Below are positions 6,283 to 11,647 of a stretch of 12,025 nt of DNA, in pieces; positions within the stretch are counted from its first letter, which is position 1, and every line of letters starts with the position of its first letter. This DNA is from SURF-25 sp040754255. GTDB lineage: Bacteria; Omnitrophota; Gorgyraeia; Gygaellales; Profunditerraquicolaceae. The position numbers were made by a program, and so were the translations under genes. The notes below the pieces were generated by a model, which was not told where the DNA came from, did not search any database, and saw only the letters and a program-made list of their open reading frames with translations. The stretch spans positions 1 to 12,025 of the forward strand of contig JBFMDA010000044.1 of NCBI GenBank assembly GCA_040754255.1, given 5' to 3'.

Positions 6283-7266
6283 TTACTTATTGCGGCAAAT
6301 AAAGATAAGGCTATTTTTGCGCTTCACTGCGGATAACCCCTGGGGGAGGTCGACTATTGAACCAACAGGCCTTTTAAAAATGAGTTCTTCCAGCTCCTTT
6401 ATGTGCTGAAAAGCAATCCTGCGCGTGCTTCCTTGAGCACGGCTGATAGAGGAACGTAACACCTGCCTTAGAAACGCAGGATGCATTCTCATGAGTTTGC
6501 GAAGAAGCAGCCTGTTCTTGATGCCTTCGATATGCCTTTCTGCCTTTGATTCCAGAAAATCGTAATCGAGCGCAACGCTCTCTGCCATATTGCTTAAGAC
6601 TTCCTTTATGTTGGCGTTGTAGCCCTTTTCAAGAAGCGGCATAAGCCTGTTCCTGACTTTATTCCTGAAATAAATGTCCTGGAGGTTAGAGCTATCGATC
6701 CTTGGCTTAAGTTTCCTGCGCCTTAAGAATAATTCTATCTCTTTCCTTTTTACCCCAAGGAGAGGGCGTATGATTACAATGCCGCCTATTTTTCTTTTTG
6801 CGAGCATAGCGGATAAGCCGTTGAGGCCGGCCCCCCGTATAATCCGCATCAATACTGTTTCTGCCTGGTCGTCGAGGTTATGCCCCAGCGCGATCTTTAC
6901 TACTCCTAGTTTCTTTGCAACCTGAAACAGAAAACCAAGCCTCGCATTCCTGGCAACCTCTTCCTGCGAGCCTTTGCTGGCGTGCAACAGCTCCTTGATG
7001 TTGATAGAGGTCATCGTAAACGGGATTCCTAACCGCTCAGCGTGCCTCTTTACGAAGGACGCGTCTTGCAAAGATTCGCGCCTGAGCATATGGTCAAGGT
7101 GCGCAACATACAAACCAAGCCCATATTCTTTCTTCAGGCTGTCGAGTATATACATCAGCGCCAGTGAATCGGGCCCTCCCGAGACGCCGATAAGCACGCG
7201 GTCATTTTTCTCCAAAAGCCTGAATCTCTCTATTGTGCGGAGTACGTTTTTTAGAACGGTAGCCAT
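6283..7266 (-). CDS. tilS: tRNA(Ile)-lysidine synthetase
   Basis: Attaches lysine to C34 of the CAU-anticodon isoleucine tRNA so that it reads AUA and is charged with Ile rather than Met. The PP-loop ATP pyrophosphatase motif SGGPDS is at 29-34, followed by AHLDHMLR, VARNARL and HNLDDQAETVLMRIIRG. A second block, RNKVRNRLMPLLE, is typical of TilS. The protein is 327 residues and lacks the C-terminal TilS_C domain of the E. coli enzyme (432), so it is the short form known from Aquifex. The start has only a weak GGA ribosome binding site. It is 22 bp downstream of the secreted-protein gene and directly upstream of the ftsH promoter. The tRNA-Met(CAT) in this window is not its substrate. Confidence 0.95.
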   Translation of the reverse strand: MATVLKNVLRTIERFRLLEKNDRVLIGVSGGPDSLALMYILDSLKKEYGLGLYVAHLDHMLRRESLQDASFVKRHAERLGIPFTMTSINIKELLHASKGSQEEVARNARLGFLFQVAKKLGVVKIALGHNLDDQAETVLMRIIRGAGLNGLSAMLAKRKIGGIVIIRPLLGVKRKEIELFLRRRKLKPRIDSSNLQDIYFRNKVRNRLMPLLEKGYNANIKEVLSNMAESVALDYDFLESKAERHIEGIKNRLLLRKLMRMHPAFLRQVLRSSISRAQGSTRRIAFQHIKELEELIFKRPVGSIVDLPQGLSAVKRKNSLIFICRNK

Positions 7267-7288
7267 ACAGGAATTCCGAGAAAGGTGG

Positions 7289-7840
7289 TTACTGATTGTG
7301 TTCGGCCCAATACGACAGCGTCTTTCCTACATGAACGCTGCATTCTTTTGCGGCTCTTATCTGAAGGAGAAAAGAATCCTGGCTTGTTGATTTCTGGGCC
7401 CTGAATTGGGCAAAGAGCCTTTTCTGGCGCCAGCTCGATAAGTCTTCCATATTTTGCGGCGCAGACTCGGCAATAGCGCCGGGAAAAACAATCAGTTCAA
7501 CTCCTCTGGGCCCCGCAGAAAAAAGAACCATATACGTAATAAACGGGTCGTTGTCATCGGGGACAACCGTAATAATGTATAACCCGCCTGCGGGCATAGG
7601 GTTTGCGTCTATATCCGTCCATTTGTGTGCCGGCACCTTTTCCAGTGCTTTTCCCAATCGTAAACCCCCTGCTGCTACGCTCAACTGGTTATAACTGCCG
7701 TAGGGGGAAGGGTAATATGTGACTATCGAAATAGATTCGCCCTGGCGCGGGAGCTCCTGTGCAAAACAGAGAGCAGAAAAGAAACTCGATAGCAATATTG
7801 TTGCTACTAAGGCTTTCGGAAATATAAGTTTCTTGACCAT
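7289..7840 (-). CDS. Secreted protein with TYYPSPYG motif, function unknown
   Basis: I cannot assign a function. Residues 1-27 form a clear signal peptide: basic MVKK, then the hydrophobic ALVATILLSSFFSALCFA, with likely cleavage before QELPRQ. Right after it comes VTYYPSPYGSYNQLSV (40-55). I recall this block just behind the signal peptide in many exported proteins of uncultured bacteria of this type, often ones with variable C-terminal parts. The rest of the 183 residues has no motif I recognise; the segment AGGLRLG after the block suggests a beta-rich start. It is likely periplasmic or on the cell surface. It lies 18 bp downstream of the two-helix membrane protein and 22 bp upstream of tilS. 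A strong ribosome binding site is not visible. Confidence 0.75.
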   Translation of the reverse strand: MVKKLIFPKALVATILLSSFFSALCFAQELPRQGESISIVTYYPSPYGSYNQLSVAAGGLRLGKALEKVPAHKWTDIDANPMPAGGLYIITVVPDDNDPFITYMVLFSAGPRGVELIVFPGAIAESAPQNMEDLSSWRQKRLFAQFRAQKSTSQDSFLLQIRAAKECSVHVGKTLSYWAEHNQ

Positions 7841-7858
7841 ATCGAAAGAAGGCTTGCG

Positions 7859-8098
7859 CTATAATAGCTCGTTATTCATCCCCTTGTAGAAATCAGTAAT
7901 CGACTTTATGGAATTAACAACCGCAATTCCCAACGTAACGGTAAGCGCAATGACAATAATCGTAACAATTGCCTTGCTTCTCTTGCTGAACCGAGGGTGT
8001 AACCACAAAAGAGGCAGCGCAAAGGGGCCGATGCTTAAAAAAAGCACTATCAGGAAAGAGGTCTTAAAGTACCATTTGACTTGCGGACTACCATCCAT
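7859..8098 (-). CDS. Small membrane protein with two helices, function unknown
   Basis: A 79-residue protein with two membrane segments (about 13-33, FLIVLFLSIGPFALPLLWL, and 42-62, AIVTIIVIALTVTLGIAVV). They are separated by the positively charged loop HPRFSKRSK, which should lie in the cytoplasm. The N terminus starts MDGSPQVKWYFKT. I recall similar two-helix segments as C-terminal parts of proteins with an N-terminal zinc ribbon in uncultured bacteria; no cysteines are present here, so this may be a shorter stand-alone form. There is no obvious ribosome binding site before the ATG, 18 bp after the lipoprotein gene. Confidence 0.65.
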   Translation of the reverse strand: MDGSPQVKWYFKTSFLIVLFLSIGPFALPLLWLHPRFSKRSKAIVTIIVIALTVTLGIAVVNSIKSITDFYKGMNNELL

Positions 8099-8116
8099 TG
8101 CAAGTTTTAGGTAAGG

Positions 8117-8266
8117 TTATTTCGTCTTAGGCAAAGGCACGCTTACATCGCCTGATGTCTTGACTGAACCGACCTGGCCAGTTGCGCCTACGCGGACACT
8201 TTTACAACCGCTTAGAAAAATAACGACCGCTGCGAACAATAAAACTGCTACCATACCTTTTTTCAT
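8117..8266 (-). CDS. Small lipoprotein, function unknown
   Basis: A 49-residue precursor starting MKKGMVAVLLFAAVVIF with a lipobox LSGC (18-21). Cleavage before C21 would leave a lipidated peptide of only 29 residues (CKSVRVGATGQVGSVKTSGD...), probably anchored in the outer or inner membrane. The frame is open further upstream, but the start at 8266 is set by AAGGAGA 6 bp before it; upstream starts would bury the signal peptide behind extra charged residues. The mature part is rich in Gly, Val, Ser and Thr and has no domain I know. It is the first gene after the tRNA-Met and duplication region. Confidence 0.75.
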   Translation of the reverse strand: MKKGMVAVLLFAAVVIFLSGCKSVRVGATGQVGSVKTSGDVSVPLPKTK

Positions 8267-8272
8267 GCGAAC

Positions 8273-8279
8273 TCTCCTT
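8273..8279 (-). promoter_or_regulatory. Ribosome binding site deciding the lipoprotein start
   Basis: AAGGAGA on the minus strand, 6 bp before the ATG at 8266, selects the MKKGMV start over the in-frame ATG farther upstream. Confidence 0.75.
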
Positions 8280-8315
8280 TCGTTAACAATTGGTGGCATC
8301 CCGACCTAGTGTTTT

Positions 8316-8399
8316 CTATGAACATCGGCAAAACCAGCAATTAAACATTTGGCCGCCGAATGCTACTAGAATTATGGCGGCGAGAATGCCCTCCGACAT
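8316..8399 (-). other. Possible 27-codon hydrophobic small ORF
   Basis: Starts MSEGILAAIILVAF and ends in a cysteine-rich tail (CWFCRCS). Its first eight codons lie inside the duplicated segment; in the second copy the same start is followed by a stop after nine codons. There is no ribosome binding site, so it is listed only as a possibility. It is the only frame of note in the roughly 370-bp stretch between the lipoprotein and tRNA-Met. Confidence 0.15.
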
Positions 8400-8452
8400 A
8401 TCAATCAGCAAAGGACCAGTCGCTTACAAGTAAAGTGGCGGCGACTGGATTT
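8374..8452. repeat. 79-bp duplication, copy 1, ending in a tRNA-Met 3' fragment
   Basis: Positions 8374-8439 are identical to 8523-8588 (66 bp, offset 149). Positions 8435-8452 are identical to 8637-8654, the acceptor and T-arm end of tRNA-Met. Copy 1 therefore equals copy 2 with the segment 8589-8641 removed. It holds an inverted repeat, CCAGTCGC (8416-8423) with GCGACTGG (8441-8448), able to form a hairpin. It contains a partial tRNA end but no complete tRNA. Confidence 0.9.
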
Positions 8453-8485
8453 TCCGCCGTAGGCGGATCAGCCTTCGGCTGAAAA
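8450..8485. other. Double hairpin between T4 and A4
   Basis: Two adjacent perfect 5-bp hairpins, CCGCC-GTA-GGCGG (8454-8466) and CAGCC-TTC-GGCTG (8469-8481), lie between TTTT and AAAA, which can themselves pair. On neither strand does a T-run follow the stem, so it is not a standard intrinsic terminator. It sits in the 70-bp spacer between the two copies of the duplication. Confidence 0.7.
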
Positions 8486-8522
8486 CCATCTTGATGACCG
8501 CTTCCGCCAGAGATAATTCTAA

Positions 8523-8588
8523 ATGGCGGCGAGAATGCCCTCCGACATATCAATCAGCAAAGGACCAGTCGCTTACAAGTAAAGTGGC
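8523..8588. repeat. 79-bp duplication, copy 2 (first 66 bp)
   Basis: Exact copy of 8374-8439. The remaining 13 bp of the unit resume at 8642-8654 inside tRNA-Met, after an intervening hairpin-bearing segment. Confidence 0.95.
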
Positions 8589-8641
8589 TAAGTCCCTCAC
8601 TGCGTTCGGGACCCGCCACTGACTTTGATATAGCTGGTGGC
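8589..8641. repeat. Hairpin segment splitting copy 2, flanked by GTGGC
   Basis: Relative to copy 1 this stretch adds 53 bp: 48 bp plus a second copy of the 5-bp GTGGC (8584-8588 and 8637-8641). The segment with its left flank folds into a two-step hairpin: GTGGC (8584-8588) pairs with GCCAC (8615-8619), and GTCCC (8592-8596) with GGGAC (8608-8612). This looks like a tiny insertion with target duplication, although a deletion in copy 1 between the GTGGC repeats would give the same picture. Its end supplies two bases of the encoded CCA of tRNA-Met. Confidence 0.65.
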
Positions 8642-8711
8642 GGCGACTGGATTTAAACCAGTGACTTATCGGGTATGAGCCGACTACTCTATCAGGCTGA
8701 GTTACGCCGCC
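8635..8711 (-). tRNA. tRNA-Met (anticodon CAT), elongator type
   Basis: The minus strand forms a full cloverleaf: acceptor GGCGGCG/CGCCGCC, D arm ACTC/GAGT, anticodon stem GTCGG/CCGAT around the loop CTCATAC, and T stem ACTGG/CCAGT around TTTAAAT. The anticodon is CAT. The first acceptor pair is a normal G-C and the anticodon stem lacks the three G-C pairs of initiators, so it is not fMet. Resemblance to elongator tRNA-Met (GGCGG start, CATAC loop) favours Met over the lysidine-modified Ile2, though I cannot fully exclude the latter. CCA is encoded (8635-8637). The T loop reads TTTAAAT instead of the usual TTCRANT. A GCGTA repeat starts 7 bp upstream. Confidence 0.93.
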
Positions 8712-8718
8712 GTTATTT

Positions 8719-8782
8719 CGTATGGCGTATAGCGTATTGAGTACAGCGCACGGAGCACAACGCGTAATGCTGAATGCCATAC
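8719..8782. repeat. GCGTA-type palindromic repeat, copy B (upstream of tRNA-Met)
   Basis: Starts with a 21-base block identical to copy A (111-131) at 20 positions. The 7-bp ends GTATGGC (8720-8726) and GCCATAC (8776-8782) are perfect inverted repeats enclosing an imperfectly palindromic interior. It lies in the 169-bp gap between tRNA-Met and the Yip1 gene, where I see no gene. Confidence 0.8.
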
Positions 8783-8819
8783 CCATCACGTTATTGGGTG
8801 TTAGATACCGATAACTAAA

Positions 8820-8875
8820 CCATTCACCTTGCCCGTACACTAGACATGCTACCTTGGCCTAGGCCTTAACCTTTT
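8820..8875. repeat. CCTTAR hexamer repeat, locus B
   Basis: Four in-register hexamers at 8852-8875: CCTTGG, CCTAGG, CCTTAA and CCTTTT. They are preceded at 8820-8845 by a block resembling the reverse complement of 221-246 (18 of 26 bases). It sits just downstream of the Yip1 gene stop. Confidence 0.6.
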
Positions 8876-8880
8876 ATCTT

Positions 8881-9789
8881 TTACTTTGGTTTAACCGATG
8901 TACAATTCCCCTGCTCAAGCAGGCCGCCGGTCTTGATCCGGTAGACCTCAAAACCGGTAACTGCGCACTCCATGGGTGCGGCGAGTATCTCGTAACCAGA
9001 CATACTTAAATTCAGCGCAAAAATATAACCCTGGATATTTTCGTTATTATACGCCCTGTCAAGATAAGCCGGCTGGGTATAACGCATCTCAAGCTCATCT
9101 TTAGGGTATGTGCCGGCATGCTCCTGGCTGAATTTTTCGAGGGATAGTGCAATAGACTTTAATGTTGATTCGGCGAGTGCTTCGTTCACGCGCATCTTGT
9201 TCTCGGCAAACTGCTGGATCCCGTTTATGGTGATTGCCAGTATCGTAAAAAGCAACGCAAATAGAAGCACTACTATTACTACCGACTTCCATGCCTTAAG
9301 TTGAAAGAAACGCATCAGGCCTAACGCATATAACACGCCGGTTGCCACTGCGGCAAGTAATGGCCCCCACACAGGAATGATATAGAATATATTCGCTGCC
9401 CCTGCGTAGGCAACAACCATACGCACTTCTTTAAAGCTGACCCGCCCCTTAAAAAAGAGGATACACACATAGAGCAACGCGGCAAGCACATAAAAACCGA
9501 CGGCAACGAGAATGGGCAGAATAAACAACACCACAAAAAAATATGCCGGCCATACCATTTGCGACTGGAAAAACATATCAAAAAACAGGCCTATCGCATT
9601 GGCCGCAAAGGTAACCAGCATATAGAAAAGGATGGACTCTGACACTGGCCTCTCTCTATCAAGGCGAGACCAGAACTTCCTGGGGTCAGATAAGGCCTGC
9701 TTGACAGTCTCAACTACCGCACGCGCAACCCCCAGCGCTTTCCTCTGATACCATGCGATACCCTCGATCGTGCCTTCCTTCTCCATCAT
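8881..9789 (-). CDS. Yip1-like membrane protein with pilin-like C-terminal domain
   Basis: The N-terminal half (about 25-195) resembles the bacterial Yip1 family: a short amphipathic start with DPRKFW (35-40), then about five membrane helices (roughly 49-72, 80-98, 99-114, 123-158 as one or two, 167-192). After the last helix comes a soluble domain of about 100 residues (200-302) that resembles the globular part of type IV or type II pseudopilins. It has a helix of the kind AESTLKSIALSLEKFSQEH, then GTYP (225-228), strands with GYIFALNLSMSGYEILAAP, and two cysteines (275, 296) that could form a disulfide. No prepilin cleavage site is present; the pilin-like domain is instead held by helix 5. 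GGAG lies 6 bp before the start. Function is unknown; membrane or envelope organisation is a guess. It follows dgkA by 42 bp. Confidence 0.75.
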   Translation of the reverse strand: MMEKEGTIEGIAWYQRKALGVARAVVETVKQALSDPRKFWSRLDRERPVSESILFYMLVTFAANAIGLFFDMFFQSQMVWPAYFFVVLFILPILVAVGFYVLAALLYVCILFFKGRVSFKEVRMVVAYAGAANIFYIIPVWGPLLAAVATGVLYALGLMRFFQLKAWKSVVIVVLLFALLFTILAITINGIQQFAENKMRVNEALAESTLKSIALSLEKFSQEHAGTYPKDELEMRYTQPAYLDRAYNNENIQGYIFALNLSMSGYEILAAPMECAVTGFEVYRIKTGGLLEQGNCTSVKPK

Positions 9790-9831
9790 GCGTAACTCCG
9801 TGCTATTTTTTGTTTCGGCATGCTATCTCGG

Positions 9832-10206
9832 TTAAAAGACCTTCTTGGAAAAAAGGATATACCCTACTGCCAGCGCATTCAAAGTCGCGATTAAGACTAC
9901 GGCAGCCGAGATGTCTTTAATCACCTTAATCATTGCGTGATATTGCGTATTAACCATATCCATAAGTAACTCAATCGCCGTATTGAAAATTTCTGCGATG
10001 AATACCATTGTCACCGTGATACACAACGCTACCAGCTCAATCCCCTTTAACTGAAAATACAACCCGGTGAGGAATGCGAGTACCCCGCATAAAAAAATGA
10101 CCCTCATGTTGCGGTGGTATAACACAAGGTAGGCTAGCCCCTGTAACGCATAAGAAAAGCTCTCCTTAAAAGGCCGAAGTTTAAAAATGTTTCTCAGTAA
10201 TTTCAT
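9832..10206 (-). CDS. dgkA: DgkA-family lipid kinase (diacylglycerol or undecaprenol kinase)
   Basis: A small integral membrane kinase that phosphorylates diacylglycerol (Gram-negative DgkA) or undecaprenol (Gram-positive type), recycling lipids used in envelope synthesis. It shows a family N-terminal block (FKLRPFKESFSYALQGL), the signature AEIFNTAIELLMD (71-83, with E72, N75 and E79 the expected metal and active-site residues) and KVIKDISAAVVLIA (94-107). Three membrane helices are visible, about 36-52, 55-72 and 98-119. The length of 124 residues matches the family. The substrate cannot be read from the sequence; the IKDISAAVVL form resembles the undecaprenol-kinase-like branch. It starts 4 bp after the stop of the tail-anchored helix-turn-helix gene. 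Confidence 0.9.
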   Translation of the reverse strand: MKLLRNIFKLRPFKESFSYALQGLAYLVLYHRNMRVIFLCGVLAFLTGLYFQLKGIELVALCITVTMVFIAEIFNTAIELLMDMVNTQYHAMIKVIKDISAAVVLIATLNALAVGYILFSKKVF

Positions 10207-10210
10207 GGGT

Positions 10211-10516
10211 TTATCCGATAAAAATTATGAAAAGCATAGCTACGATAAGCAGGACAGAAAACAGATAGAAATCATTGAAATAAAAAAAGTCCGCTATCCT
10301 GTCTTTTATCGAGGTTTGTGCAAGGGCGCGGTCAGCATGAGAGACGAGATTGTGTTTGCGTTTGAAATCTTCAACCTGCTCCCGCCTGAAGCGCAAGTAG
10401 AGCCCGCCGACTTTATAGGCGGGAATTGAGCCGTCTTCGGCCAGGTCAAGCACTTCTTTCTCTGATACCCCCAGCAAAGAAGCAACATCCCTGACTGTTA
10501 AAAGCTTTTCTTCCAT
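10211..10516 (-). CDS. Helix-turn-helix (excisionase-like) protein with C-terminal membrane tail
   Basis: Residues 5-52 form an excisionase/MerR-like helix-turn-helix domain (HTH_17 type): LLTVRDVASLLGVSEKEVLD, then GSIPAYKVGG, then LRFRREQVEDF. A charged linker follows, and the chain ends in one hydrophobic helix at about 82-101 (DFYLFSVLLIVAMLFIIFIG) with nothing beyond it, making it a tail-anchored protein with its DNA-binding head in the cytoplasm. A membrane-bound DNA-binding protein of this size is uncommon. It lies 23 bp after the bactofilin gene, whose C terminus has a domain of the same type, and 4 bp before dgkA. There is no clear ribosome binding site. Its DNA target is unknown. 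Confidence 0.82.
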   Translation of the reverse strand: MEEKLLTVRDVASLLGVSEKEVLDLAEDGSIPAYKVGGLYLRFRREQVEDFKRKHNLVSHADRALAQTSIKDRIADFFYFNDFYLFSVLLIVAMLFIIFIG

Positions 10517-10539
10517 AGTGAGTTATATCTGGTGAGCCC

Positions 10540-11043
10540 CTATTTTCCGATTCTGCCGGAAGCCACCCAGGAATCAATCGCCTTGCGCTCAAATTTAAGG
10601 TCGTTGCCTTCCTTCATCACGGGGACCTTTCCTGCGTTTGCCCAGTCAAGGATCGAATTCAGGTCCACGTCAAGATACCGGGAAAGTTCCTCAACATTAA
10701 GAAAATCACGCAGCATATGGCAGCGGCCCTCAAGGATTGCCCCTTCAGTCACATTGAGCCTCGCAGGGAATATCTCCCCCTCGATAATAGCGGTCGGCAG
10801 AAGCGTCAGGCGATCTTTAGCGGTAATTTTACCTTTTACCCTGCCCCCCACAATGATATTTTCTCCCATGATATCTGCGATAACAGTGGCGGTCGGGCCA
10901 ATCGTCAGATTGCCTTTTGCTTCCAACAGCCCTTCAAACTTTCCGTTAATACGCAGATTGACGGGGTCCTTAAAATTGAGCGTCCCCTGCATAGATGCGT
11001 CGACATCCAGCACTTTTTCATCCATCTTCTTTTTGAAAGCCAT
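10540..11043 (-). CDS. Bactofilin fused to a C-terminal excisionase-like helix-turn-helix domain
   Basis: Residues about 12-108 are a bactofilin (polymer-forming) domain, a right-handed beta helix made of short repeats such as LNFKDPVNLRINGKFEG, GNLTIGPTATVIADIMGE, IIVGGRVKGKITAKDRLTL and AIIEGEIFPARLNVTEGA. Such proteins polymerise without nucleotide into filaments that scaffold envelope enzymes or chromosome-segregation factors. Residues about 113-163 are different: FLNVEELSRYLDVDLNSILD, then AGKVPVMKEGNDLKF and ERKAIDSWV, an HTH_17/excisionase-like fold that would bind DNA. A typical bactofilin ends with a short disordered tail, so this fusion is notable. The start has a GAGGGGG ribosome binding site 7 bp upstream. 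The next gene downstream encodes a membrane-tailed protein with a similar DNA-binding head. Confidence 0.88.
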   Translation of the reverse strand: MAFKKKMDEKVLDVDASMQGTLNFKDPVNLRINGKFEGLLEAKGNLTIGPTATVIADIMGENIIVGGRVKGKITAKDRLTLLPTAIIEGEIFPARLNVTEGAILEGRCHMLRDFLNVEELSRYLDVDLNSILDWANAGKVPVMKEGNDLKFERKAIDSWVASGRIGK

Positions 11044-11060
11044 GCGCCACCCCCTCTTTT

Positions 11061-11513
11061 TTACTTCTTTGCATCTTTACTGAATACCGCTTTTTCGATA
11101 TACGCAAAAAAGAAAAGCACTATTACCGCTATGACAGTGCTGACGAGCCCTGCGGTATAAAATCCGCAACCGACCGCAAGGCCAATCCCCGCGACCAGCC
11201 AGACGCTTGCCGCGGTAGTAAGCCCCTTTACTCCCTCCCTATCCCTGATGATTGCGCCTGCACCCAGAAAGCCTATGCCGGTTACTACCCCGGCTGCAAT
11301 ACGGGCAGGGTCAAGGGAAACCTGACTTTTATATATATCAAAAATATAGAGCGATGTCAACATAATAAGGCAAGAGCCAAGGCATACCAGTATGTGTGTA
11401 CGCCAGCCTGCGCTTCGACGGTGAAACTGCCTCTCAAGCCCGATAAACCCCCCGAGGATCGTTGCCAGGACCAACCTAACCACAATCTCTTTGTCCGTAA
11501 TAGCTGTCAGCAT
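11061..11513 (-). CDS. MgtC/SapB family membrane protein
   Basis: A membrane protein of the MgtC/SapB family, linked in other bacteria to survival at low magnesium and to control of the ATP synthase; its role here is not known. Signature blocks are GGFIGLERQ (21-29), RTH (38-40), ARIAAGVVTGIGFLGAGAI (70-88) and GLTTAASVW (97-105). About four membrane helices are visible. At 150 residues it is the short form, without the C-terminal soluble domain of Salmonella MgtC. The ribosome binding site GGGAGG lies 4 bp before the ATG. The leader contains a CCTTAR hexamer array, which on the transcript reads as many AAGG units. It is 17 bp upstream of the bactofilin gene. Confidence 0.92.
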   Translation of the reverse strand: MLTAITDKEIVVRLVLATILGGFIGLERQFHRRSAGWRTHILVCLGSCLIMLTSLYIFDIYKSQVSLDPARIAAGVVTGIGFLGAGAIIRDREGVKGLTTAASVWLVAGIGLAVGCGFYTAGLVSTVIAVIVLFFFAYIEKAVFSKDAKK

Positions 11514-11521
11514 TTCGCCTC

Positions 11522-11567
11522 CCTTTTCCTTAACCTTCCTTAACCTTGACCTAAACCTTAGCCTTTT
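11522..11567. repeat. CCTTAR hexamer repeat, locus C (mgtC leader)
   Basis: Eight units in a row on the plus strand: CCTTTT, CCTTAA, a shortened CCTT, CCTTAA, CCTTGA, CCTAAA, CCTTAG and CCTTTT. On the mgtC sense strand this becomes a purine-rich run of AAGG units ending 8 bp before the start codon. Confidence 0.7.
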
Positions 11568-11576
11568 ATACAGGAT

Positions 11577-11640
11577 GCGTTATGCGCTCGGCGTCCGGCG
11601 CGTTCTCCGTACGCAATACGCATAACGCTGTACGCACAAC
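11577..11640. repeat. GCGTA-type palindromic repeat, copy C
   Basis: Perfect 10-bp inverted arms GCGTTATGCG (11577-11586) and CGCATAACGC (11619-11628) enclose 32 bp of related sequence; further GTACGCACAACGC units follow up to the tsaD stop. It lies between tsaD and mgtC, next to hexamer array C, as in the other two islands. Confidence 0.8.
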
Positions 11641-11647
11641 GCCCTAC

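Noticed and set aside
8450..8485. Intrinsic terminator after tRNA-Met
   Set aside because: The hairpins are preceded, not followed, by a T-run on either transcript strand.
8374..8654. CRISPR array
   Set aside because: Only two copies of the long repeat, 70 bp spacing with hairpins, and no cas genes; it is a duplication tied to the tRNA end.
8550..8840. 96-codon minus-strand frame across tRNA-Met
   Set aside because: It spans the whole tRNA gene and repeat DNA; composition reflects those, not a protein.
11540..11580. Promoter for mgtC at TATAAA (about 11565-11570 on the minus strand)
   Set aside because: No acceptable -35 element about 17 bp upstream; the A+T match falls at the edge of the hexamer array.
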